Shown piece after piece: positions 1 to 6,015 of a stretch of DNA of 6,015 nt. The stretch spans positions 1 through 6,015 of the forward strand of contig CAYUIJ010000102.1 of assembly GCA_964444735.1 (NCBI GenBank), in the 5' to 3' direction. The translations under genes were made by a program, and so were the position numbers. Every line of letters starts with the position of its first letter. The stretch's first letter is position 1. The notes under the pieces were generated by a model, which worked only from the letters and a program-made list of their open reading frames with translations, did no database searches and had not been told where the DNA came from. This stretch comes from Phocaeicola_A sp964444735 (GTDB taxonomy: Bacteria > Bacteroidota > Bacteroidia > Bacteroidales > Bacteroidaceae).

Positions 1-249
1 ATTTGTATCGGGAATTCTTGCAGCTTTACATCCTGGATGTTGATGTCAGAAACATCCATGGACAAACACAACGGTTTTGTATCGTGGAAGAACTATATCC
101 GGTTTACCTGGATATCTTTTATCATTCTTCCTGTATCGAAATCCTCGTCTAAAAAGATATTTTCTTACTAATTCTTCCGGTCTGGTATTTTTACTGCGGA
201 TTTTAGTCATATTATAATGTCTCTGTTGTTTCGTTAACACATCCGCCAT
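1..249 (-). pseudogene. vsr: Very short patch repair (Vsr) endonuclease gene interrupted by TGA at codon 68; 3' end outside the window
   Basis: Vsr nicks DNA beside T:G mismatches formed when 5-methylcytosine deaminates, and usually accompanies a C5 methyltransferase, as here. The first 67 residues align without gaps to E. coli Vsr as I recall it: MADV start, E25, PGKPD with catalytic D51, and VHGCF with H64 and C66. Codon 68 is TGA (48-46) where the family has Trp, one base from TGG. In the same frame, after the stop, the DNA still encodes HQHPGCKAARIPDTN up to the window edge, matching the Vsr HxH zinc/catalytic region (H69, H71, then a Cys). A 67-residue product would lack H69 and much of the zinc site and should be inactive. 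Causes could be a recent nonsense mutation, a sequencing error or readthrough. TGA is the stop codon of three upstream genes, so reassignment to Trp is unlikely. Family identity is secure; pseudogene status is likely. Confidence 0.85.
34..58. repeat. Short inverted repeat around the vsr stop codon
   Basis: TGGATGTT (34-41) and AACATCCA (51-58) are perfect 8-base inverted arms around a 9-base loop. On the transcript the UGA of codon 68 (48-46) lies in the loop. It may be chance, since both arms encode similar His/Gly/Cys-rich stretches, and no U-tract follows, so it is not a terminator. Confidence 0.4.
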
Positions 250-257
250 ATCCTGAA

Positions 258-263
258 CCCCTC
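258..263 (-). promoter_or_regulatory. Ribosome binding site for vsr
   Basis: GAGGGG on the minus strand lies 8 bases before the ATG at 249, within the 15-base gap after the preceding gene's TAA. The initiation signal is intact even though the coding frame behind it is interrupted. Confidence 0.75.
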
Positions 264-264
264 G

Positions 265-978
265 TTATTCTTTAAGTAACAATTTTATAGTTCCAGTGCA
301 AAACACTACATACTGATGACCATATAACATTAGTCTTTTTGCTGTTGCATCATTATCATATTCGTGAGCCTCTATTACACAGTAGGTTCCCTCTTCAAGT
401 CCTGTTGTTTCTGAAGATAAAAAAAGAATTAGGTCGGTATTTGTTTCAACCTGATAAATTCCTTGTTCTACTGTACTCAGTTTCCCAGAGCAAATTCCCT
501 GAAAGCATGATATACTGGCATTAACATCTTTTGAAACAACCACTGATGAAAAAGTCGTTTTTTTATTTATCGATTTCAGCTTGCCTGTTATCTCTACCGC
601 CTTTATCGGATCCATCTCTTGCAATGTACCATAAGGATGTGTGCTTTTCCCTACATAGGAGATATGTTTCTTGTTGTCTATCCGCAGCCATTCGATATAG
701 GGCAAGTTAGCTAAAATTGTTTCCGGCTGATTGCGACTTGTTCCGGATCCATTAAGCACCTTATCAACATGAACCGCTGGTTCTCTCTGCATAGCTTCCC
801 ATATTCGTTTCAATTCACTCATTGGACGGCTACGCAAACTACCATTTTTGGATTTGATAATCAAGCGTTCCTGATCGTCCTCAATATCCTCAATTGTTAT
901 TGAAGCTCCACGATTGATACTGTTCAATTCCAACCCAATCAATTTATGGACATCACGTTTGACATCTGAAAAATTCAT
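265..978 (-). CDS. Unassigned 237-residue protein, probable component of the restriction system
   Basis: I do not recognise a named family. There is no signal peptide, membrane segment or obvious catalytic motif. Two parts can be distinguished. Residues 1-105 hold a likely helical segment (SELKRIWEAMQ, 54-64) followed by a polar loop and hydrophobic strand, GSGTSRNQPETILANLPYIE (77-96), whose density of G, S, R, N and P looks like a conserved motif. Residues 125-237 alternate hydrophobic and polar residues as a beta-rich domain and contain four cysteines (158, 163, 200, 227) without CxxC pairing. The start is fixed by an ATGA overlap with the helicase gene and a GGGAGG ribosome site; the stop is TAA. 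Its tight coupling suggests a partner or specificity factor for the nuclease-helicase, but that is inference from position. The gene itself is clearly real: intact frame, coupling and neighbours in the same operon. Confidence 0.85.
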   Translation of the reverse strand: MNFSDVKRDVHKLIGLELNSINRGASITIEDIEDDQERLIIKSKNGSLRSRPMSELKRIWEAMQREPAVHVDKVLNGSGTSRNQPETILANLPYIEWLRIDNKKHISYVGKSTHPYGTLQEMDPIKAVEITGKLKSINKKTTFSSVVVSKDVNASISCFQGICSGKLSTVEQGIYQVETNTDLILFLSSETTGLEEGTYCVIEAHEYDNDATAKRLMLYGHQYVVFCTGTIKLLLKE

Positions 979-2711
979 ACCTTGCCTCCCTGAATTAAAG
1001 GTGGAAAACGCAGCACACTGGCATCCTCATTTGATTCTTCTATAGCCGCAACATCATCCAGCCATTGTCTAAGAAATGATTCCGATTCAGGATCCTCTCC
1101 ACCCACTTTCATAAAAGTTACCTTGTTTGGAAGGTCAATTCTGACTGATTGGGTATCATGCGTAACAATCGCATCCTTCAACGCAAGACCTGCTGCAAAC
1201 CTTCTAATATCGGAAACAAAATCAAGAACTATGACTTTCTCCTTTCCCTCAGATATCCTTAAACCGCGACCAAGTTGTTGTATAAAAATCCTTCTGGAAT
1301 GAGTAACTCTCTGAAACACAAGGATATTCACGTCTGGAACATCAATTCCCTCATTAAATATATCCACTACACATACAACATTAACTGTTCCGTCTGAAAA
1401 GTCGCTGAGAATCCTATTCCTTTTATACTGGGAAAGTTGTTCATATACATTCCCAGAATTGCCAGAATATATTGCTTCGGCTTTACAAAACCCAAGTGTG
1501 TTGATTTTATCACGCATAATGAGAGCGTGCTCTATCGTTCCACAAAATACTATTGCTCTCGGATTCGATTGCTCCTTCCATGCATCACGCAAGGTATAAA
1601 CGACAGAATCATCCCATTGATTAATAAAAAGAGTCCTGTTAATCTGCTTGGGCGAAAAACTATGGTCCTGAATATTCCTCAAAGAATCCCAGTCAATATT
1701 GTCGGTGTACATTCTGTAATCAACATTGGCCAGAAAGCCTTTTTTTAAACCAGTTACCATATCAATAGTAACCCGAGGGTCTCCAAAATATTGTGTCAGA
1801 TCCACTTCATCCGGTCTCCACGGCGTTGCCGTAAGGCCCAGTGCAAATGCCCCACCTTGCTTGCCTGCCCTAAGGGCTTCAAAAACTCTATCATACATAC
1901 TTGACCCAACATGGTGACATTCATCAACGAGCAGAATTCCATATTCGGGAAGTTCCTTTCCGGATTCAATCCAACCCGAGACTGAATCCACACAGGCAAA
2001 TACTATGTCAGCACTTTCGAGCATTTCTTGTCCTGGATGTTCATATGAGTTCCAAATCAATGTCTTTTCTGATGGCCTCAAAAATGGCCAGAATGCCCTT
2101 TCCAACTGATAGACCAAATCATTCATGTGAGCACATACCATCACTTTGCATGGACAGTTAGCACGGATACGCCTCACACTTTCTGCCGCCACAAAAGTTT
2201 TTCCAAGACCCGTTGCCATCACAACTAATGCTTTATTTCCGTCTCCTGCAAAATAACTGTTCACAATTTCGTTAATTGCTGGCAGCTGATATTCCCGTGG
2301 CGGTTTCGTATTATAAATTTTATCCGGCAAATGTTTTGTTCTGCTTATCAAAGTATTTGCATCCCATAATTGCAGGGGAATTTTTCGCGCAAGCATTGTG
2401 CTTTGGTATGATTTTACAGCAGCCTCAAAACCATTAGAAGATACAATCACCGGTATATCTGCTTTATATTCATAGACTGCATTTATAGTCTGCTCTGCGA
2501 CATCTAATCCAACAGGTTTTTTCCAGTGTTTAGCTTGAAAAAGCCACTTTTTTCCGGCTTTATTGCCTGTGACATCAGCACCGTGATCTCCGGTCTGCCC
2601 AACAAGACGAACATTTTCATACCCCTCATATGTAAGCAATCGGCACAAATTTCTCTCAAATGCCTGCCAAGTCATTTCACTCATAATCTGGTACTGACTA
2701 TCAAACATCAT
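975..2711 (-). CDS. Mrr-like nuclease domain fused to superfamily 2 (DEAD/DEAH, ResIII-type) helicase
   Basis: A 578-residue protein that probably translocates on DNA and cuts it. Residues 13-115 resemble the Mrr/PD-(D/E)xK restriction fold: a WQAFE helix, GDHGAD with D46 as the likely metal ligand, and QAK (59-61) as the QxK catalytic pair. The SF2 motor follows: REYQ (139-142), Walker A ATGLGKT (166-172), DECH (263-266), TATP (294-297), IVFC (387-390), the motif V segment FNEGID (452-457) and QQLGRGLR (478-485). All core helicase motifs look intact. The C-terminal 80 residues are unassigned. This resembles a compact type I/III restriction subunit, but no specificity subunit is present in the window. 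It sits between the MORC-like ATPase and the unknown gene with ATGA overlaps on both sides, so all three are probably made together. Helicase assignment is very secure; nuclease activity follows from motif similarity. Confidence 0.95.
   Translation of the reverse strand: MMFDSQYQIMSEMTWQAFERNLCRLLTYEGYENVRLVGQTGDHGADVTGNKAGKKWLFQAKHWKKPVGLDVAEQTINAVYEYKADIPVIVSSNGFEAAVKSYQSTMLARKIPLQLWDANTLISRTKHLPDKIYNTKPPREYQLPAINEIVNSYFAGDGNKALVVMATGLGKTFVAAESVRRIRANCPCKVMVCAHMNDLVYQLERAFWPFLRPSEKTLIWNSYEHPGQEMLESADIVFACVDSVSGWIESGKELPEYGILLVDECHHVGSSMYDRVFEALRAGKQGGAFALGLTATPWRPDEVDLTQYFGDPRVTIDMVTGLKKGFLANVDYRMYTDNIDWDSLRNIQDHSFSPKQINRTLFINQWDDSVVYTLRDAWKEQSNPRAIVFCGTIEHALIMRDKINTLGFCKAEAIYSGNSGNVYEQLSQYKRNRILSDFSDGTVNVVCVVDIFNEGIDVPDVNILVFQRVTHSRRIFIQQLGRGLRISEGKEKVIVLDFVSDIRRFAAGLALKDAIVTHDTQSVRIDLPNKVTFMKVGGEDPESESFLRQWLDDVAAIEESNEDASVLRFPPLIQGGKV
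985..990 (-). promoter_or_regulatory. Ribosome binding site for the unassigned fourth gene
   Basis: GGGAGG on the minus strand lies 6 bases before the ATG at 978, inside the end of the helicase gene. It is among the best ribosome binding sites in the window and supports this small protein as a genuine, well-translated gene. Confidence 0.85.
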
Positions 2712-5245
2712 TCAACCATTTCCTTTCTTAGCAGTTCAATCGAAAGTCTTACACGTTGAAGCGTTGTAACGTCTGAATACTGGTTTTCTGCAAAAATAAT
2801 CACATCCTGCAAGGAATTTTCATATTGACTGATTATTTTTTCCCTTGCCCGTGCAACATTTTCACTTCCAAGCAACTCTTCACCCCCACTGGCAAGCGAA
2901 ATATTCCAGATTCCGCCATTAAAAAATGTATCCGGCAACTCATGGTACAAAGTCAAAAGGAAACTGTATGGAGCATAAAGTAAAAAATCTCCTGTTTCTT
3001 TCAACGTCCCAATCGTAGATAAATCAATTCCATGCTGAATAAGAGATGATGTCATTTGTTTTTTTTCTTCATCTGACAGCTCATCAAAATACAGGGAACC
3101 CTCATTATTCAAGAGATTTTTCAAATGACTTCGTAATTCATCCAGAAACTCATTGGCTTCTTTAAGAACTGAGTCCTTATTTAATTCCACAGTATCTTTC
3201 CAATTTGCCTCTAAAACACTCCACGTCAAATTTCCAAGGTTGTGTTCTGCATAGGCAGACAAATTGCGTTTTTCATCATAAAGATACATAGCTATTTCGC
3301 TTGCGATAAATTGTTCTTTTGATAAGCTGCACTTAGTAAAAAACGGATGAGACAAATCAATAAAAATTGTAATTTTGCCAATTTCTTTATTAATAATCAA
3401 GGGCAATGTCTCCTTTCCACCAGGCGGAACCATTGCTTTGTGAACGGAATATACATCTACTTGAACAGCATTACTCATGCTTCCGTCTGAAAGACGAACC
3501 TTTATCCCCTCACAGGATAGGGTATCAATCTTATCTGAATGTGACAGGAGTTCTTCTTTAGCCAAGGGATGGTTTGCTCCGCGAGGGCTTCCGCACTTTT
3601 TGCAGGTTTCATCTGTGGCAATGTTTTTTGTTCCGCATACTTTACACAGCCATGGATCCAAAACAACGGGGATCTGATTGGCTCCGCAGAATGGGCACGT
3701 AAGTGCAGACAGCGGAATTTTTTTACCACACATATTATTCACGCAAATTTTAGACTTAAGGATAGCACCACATACCATGCATTCCTCTGCCTCTTTAAGA
3801 TTTTGCGCTCCGCACACCGGACACTCCGGAAGTTCCTCCGCTGGCGGTTGATCAGCTGACTCAACAAGCTTCCACCATTCACTATCGTCATAATATCCAG
3901 GAAGTTTTTGCTTAAATTTCTCATAGTATTCTTTTTCAATGTCCCTGCTGATTCGTTTAGCACTTCGGCTGTCAGCATCCCAGTAACCCATATACATATC
4001 ACCACGGCCAAATGAACGGACGCGTCTGTATGCTTGGTATAATCTGTACATAGGAGAATTATTTTCAGAGGCCCCAGGCTGATTTGGCTGTAAAGAACTG
4101 TTGCCTCGAATAAACGACATTGCGCGTTGCCATTCGGCACTACTACGTTGAAAATCTTGCTTGAGAAAATCTACGGGAACGAAATCAAGATTAACTTCTC
4201 CGACAATCCGTCCATACTGTGAATCAATCGGGTAATCTTTTGTTACATGCTTAAATTCGTCTACATACTCAAAAAAAGCATTTTTTTCACCGATTCTTAT
4301 CGCTCTCCCGTTTCGTATTAAATCAATCCCAAAGTCCGTGTCAGAATCAAACCGCTGGATGCCAATCCATCCTTGCACTCTTTCTTCAACCGTCCTGATT
4401 ATTGTCGAACCGCACGAAGGACAGCATGTGTCATTTGAACTCAGTATTGCAGTGCAAGAGCCACATCTCCTTGTGCTTCCAATAATCTGGTCAAAACGCA
4501 TCACTGCCGGGACATTACCCGTTTTTCTCACTACATATCGGCTGTCATCCCAGACACAATGTTCGTACGCTTCACACCGACCATCATTTATAATAATCTT
4601 AATTTCACCTTTTCGGAGAATTGTCGCATATCGGCGCCCAATTTCCTCACGTATTTTCGGAAGCCCATACTGGACAAGTTTCTGTACGAATCCGCTATTT
4701 GCATTTCCTTGTGGCCACCAGTCCCTTACTTCAATTATAGTTCCATGACTTTCAGGTTTAAAATACACATCTTCATTTGTTTTATCAATTTCCTCGGCAT
4801 CGAGAGAATAGTTTTTTAAGTTATTGATCTTTTCAAGGTCAATAACTGTTTTAACATATGTTGACATATCTTCTCGGCTTGTCATAAATGTTGTAATATT
4901 CCCAAGCTTTCCGGTAGAAATATTGAATCCCATTCCAAACAAGCCCAATGTATCGTAAGGATTGTTACCTGAGAAACCCGCCTTAATTGCTTTTTCAGCA
5001 TTTTCCGGCGACATCCCTGGTCCATTGTCTTGAACACGCAAAAGTCCTGTGTTTTCGGACAATTGCTTTCTTGATGGAAGTGTAATAATCACCATAGGAT
5101 TATCTGTTTTAACTCCCTGTATTTTTGCACTATAAAATGAATCAATAGAGTTATCTATTAATTCGCATAATGCATCTAACGGCTGCATTGGAGTATGGGT
5201 CAAGGCAATAAGGACCTTTGGATCTGGCGTAAAATCAAATTTCAT
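2708..5245 (-). CDS. MORC/MutL-like GHKL ATPase with four zinc knuckles, restriction-system component
   Basis: An 845-residue cytoplasmic ATPase. The N-terminal GHKL (Hsp90/MutL-type) fold shows ELIDNSID (28-35, with catalytic E28 and metal-binding N32), DNGPGM (73-78), the lid motif GLFGMGF (101-107) and a GT pair (168-169). An S5-like transducer region follows, with RNGRAI (311-316) and a DFLKQDF segment (359-365). Four CxxC pairs of pairs suggest zinc binding: C261/C264/C275/C278 inside the transducer region, then C475/C478/C489/C492, C501/C506/C517/C520 and C534/C537/C548/C551. The last matches the RanBP2 finger (W532, N541). The C-terminal 280 residues have no motif I recognise. Members of this family are thought to clamp DNA through ATP-driven dimerisation; no MutL endonuclease motif is evident. 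Next to a methylase and a nuclease-helicase it fits prokaryotic MORC restriction systems. The stop overlaps the next start as ATGA. The ATPase call is secure; its exact role is inferred. Confidence 0.93.
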   Translation of the reverse strand: MKFDFTPDPKVLIALTHTPMQPLDALCELIDNSIDSFYSAKIQGVKTDNPMVIITLPSRKQLSENTGLLRVQDNGPGMSPENAEKAIKAGFSGNNPYDTLGLFGMGFNISTGKLGNITTFMTSREDMSTYVKTVIDLEKINNLKNYSLDAEEIDKTNEDVYFKPESHGTIIEVRDWWPQGNANSGFVQKLVQYGLPKIREEIGRRYATILRKGEIKIIINDGRCEAYEHCVWDDSRYVVRKTGNVPAVMRFDQIIGSTRRCGSCTAILSSNDTCCPSCGSTIIRTVEERVQGWIGIQRFDSDTDFGIDLIRNGRAIRIGEKNAFFEYVDEFKHVTKDYPIDSQYGRIVGEVNLDFVPVDFLKQDFQRSSAEWQRAMSFIRGNSSLQPNQPGASENNSPMYRLYQAYRRVRSFGRGDMYMGYWDADSRSAKRISRDIEKEYYEKFKQKLPGYYDDSEWWKLVESADQPPAEELPECPVCGAQNLKEAEECMVCGAILKSKICVNNMCGKKIPLSALTCPFCGANQIPVVLDPWLCKVCGTKNIATDETCKKCGSPRGANHPLAKEELLSHSDKIDTLSCEGIKVRLSDGSMSNAVQVDVYSVHKAMVPPGGKETLPLIINKEIGKITIFIDLSHPFFTKCSLSKEQFIASEIAMYLYDEKRNLSAYAEHNLGNLTWSVLEANWKDTVELNKDSVLKEANEFLDELRSHLKNLLNNEGSLYFDELSDEEKKQMTSSLIQHGIDLSTIGTLKETGDFLLYAPYSFLLTLYHELPDTFFNGGIWNISLASGGEELLGSENVARAREKIISQYENSLQDVIIFAENQYSDVTTLQRVRLSIELLRKEMVE
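2721..2726 (-). promoter_or_regulatory. Ribosome binding site for the nuclease-helicase gene
   Basis: AAAGGA on the minus strand lies 9 bases before the first of two adjacent ATG codons (at 2711 and 2708). Spacing and the ATGA overlap favour the first ATG, although the second remains possible. Confidence 0.7.
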
Positions 5246-6015
5246 ATCTTTTTCTCCTCATCAATCACAATATTCAAATAGTCTTTGACTGTCATCGCTA
5301 TTCCTTCTGCCATTAAAAAGGGAACTCCGTTTCCAATAGTCTTGAAACAATCCGTGAGGGTCATCTCTGGTGGAAGTGTAAATTCCGGTGGCAAAGATTG
5401 CAAGGACATAGCTTCGGCTACAGACAATCTTCTTGCTTTATAAGGATGAAGATGTACTTCATTATTTCCATACGCTACAGTAGGTGAATATCTCCAGCGA
5501 TGAATCCTCTTATAAGATTTTTTGCTTGTGTCTCCTTCCGAAATTTCGACCATTTTCTTGAATCCTGCCTTCGGTCTGAAATAACGATCCGCATCAGGAT
5601 GTTTTTCCACATCATTCTTTTCAAACCAATATTGGACTGTTAATTCCTTTTCTATACCTTCGGGGCACTCAAGATAAGAGTCCTCACGAAATGGAGTTTT
5701 GTCTGGCCAAGGCTCTTCAAAGACATCTTTAACGGAATATTTCATATTTGATTCCCATGGAAACTGGAGTAAAATATAATCGGAAGTCCTGTACTTTGGC
5801 CTTACAAGTTCTTTTTGTACCCCGACAAGAAGAATTCTGTCCCGATCTTGTGGAACACCAAATTCAAGGGAATTTGTAAGCCTTTCAGTCAAACAATATC
5901 CTGCTTCTTTTAAAGCCGTTTTTAACTCTTCATAAAATTCTCTGTGCCTTGCGGTCTTCCATAATCCCTTGACATTTTCAAACAGGAAGAAATCAGGTTT
6001 CATTGATGTAAGCAA
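5242..6015 (-). CDS. C5-cytosine DNA methyltransferase (Dcm/HhaI type), C-terminal part, 5' end outside the window
   Basis: Transfers a methyl group from S-adenosylmethionine to carbon 5 of cytosine, protecting host DNA. About 257 residues are visible, entering from the right edge; the first codon in the window (TTG) is internal, not a start. Family motifs appear in the expected order: ENV (motif VI, residues 13-15), QDRDR (motif VIII, 56-60), a target-recognition region of about 130 residues (66-190), RLSVAE followed by LQSLP (motif IX, 196-209) and GNGVP (motif X, 228-232). The SAM-binding motif I and the catalytic PCQ motif IV should lie upstream of the window, so their absence reflects the cut, not decay. 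The target sequence cannot be read from the protein. The TGA stop overlaps the next start as ATGA. It is the most upstream gene seen and supplies the modification activity. The family call is very secure. Confidence 0.96.
   Translation of the reverse strand: MLTSMKPDFFLFENVKGLWKTARHREFYEELKTALKEAGYCLTERLTNSLEFGVPQDRDRILLVGVQKELVRPKYRTSDYILLQFPWESNMKYSVKDVFEEPWPDKTPFREDSYLECPEGIEKELTVQYWFEKNDVEKHPDADRYFRPKAGFKKMVEISEGDTSKKSYKRIHRWRYSPTVAYGNNEVHLHPYKARRLSVAEAMSLQSLPPEFTLPPEMTLTDCFKTIGNGVPFLMAEGIAMTVKDYLNIVIDEEKKI
5254..5259 (-). promoter_or_regulatory. Ribosome binding site for the MORC-like ATPase gene
   Basis: GAGGAG on the minus strand lies 8 bases before the ATG at 5245, inside the last codons of the methyltransferase gene. 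It fixes the start of the ATPase at the ATGA overlap and supports translational coupling. Confidence 0.85.

Noticed and set aside
1..249. Genetic code in which UGA encodes Trp, which would make vsr intact
   Set aside because: Three genes in the same operon end in TGA within ATGA overlaps, and the visible proteins use TGG for their many tryptophans. A lone nonsense change or sequence error is simpler. Selenocysteine is also unlikely because the family residue is Trp, not Cys.
1437..1748. Plus-strand open frame of 103 codons, and others at 1901-2161, 3569-3859 and 4338-4748
   Set aside because: They lie antisense inside genes with clear family motifs, have no recognisable domains and no supporting operon context.
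3059..3066. A8 tract (minus strand) in the ATPase gene as a phase-variation switch, with A7 tracts at 1740-1746 and 558-564
   Set aside because: The tracts are short for slipped-strand switching, encode ordinary Lys codons in AT-rich DNA, and all three frames are intact.
3739..4140. Minus-strand 133-codon frame inside the MORC-like ATPase gene, possible frameshift or nested gene
   Set aside because: The main frame is unbroken across this stretch and carries zinc-knuckle cysteines; the alternative frame has no coherent domain.
975..6015. Assignment to DISARM or BREX
   Set aside because: A methylase and helicase are present, but no DUF1998 (DrmB), PLD nuclease, PglZ or BrxC-like protein is visible, and a GHKL ATPase is not part of those systems.
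5242..6015. Methyltransferase as a degraded or truncated enzyme lacking motifs I and IV
   Set aside because: The frame runs open through the window edge and starts shortly before motif VI, so the missing motifs should lie just outside the window.

Overview
The window holds one minus-strand operon, read from the right edge to the left edge, that encodes a multi-gene restriction-modification defence system built around a MORC/MutL-like GHKL ATPase. Moderately AT-rich DNA, strong Shine-Dalgarno sites (GAGGAG, GGGAGG) and Gram-positive-like Vsr residues suggest a Firmicute, perhaps a gut Clostridia/Lachnospiraceae member. That assignment is inference only.

Layout in transcription order: (1) 6015-5242, C-terminal part of a C5-cytosine DNA methyltransferase (ENV, QxRxR, RxxxxE and GNGVP motifs; the catalytic PCQ region lies beyond the window). 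(2) 5245-2708, an 845-residue GHKL ATPase of the prokaryotic MORC type with four cysteine zinc knuckles, one matching the RanBP2 finger pattern. (3) 2711-975, an Mrr-like nuclease domain fused to a superfamily 2 helicase. (4) 978-265, a 237-residue protein I cannot assign. (5) 249-1, a Vsr (very short patch repair) endonuclease gene whose codon 68, Trp in the family, is TGA. The frame continues with good Vsr residues to the window edge, so the gene looks interrupted.

Genes 1 to 4 are joined by three ATGA stop/start overlaps, each with a good ribosome binding site inside the upstream gene. Gene 5 starts 15 bases after gene 4. No promoter or terminator is visible and the only non-coding stretch is that 15-base gap.

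Likely division of labour (inference): the methyltransferase marks host DNA as 5-methylcytosine. The MORC ATPase, nuclease-helicase and unknown protein form the restriction or sensing machinery against unmodified DNA. Vsr would repair T:G mismatches left when 5-methylcytosine deaminates. The association of MORC/MutL-like ATPases with methylases, SF2 helicases and nucleases was described by comparative genomics (Iyer, Abhiman and Aravind, 2008, from memory), so the class is known. Less described are the zinc-knuckle set, the unassigned fourth protein and the stop codon in vsr.
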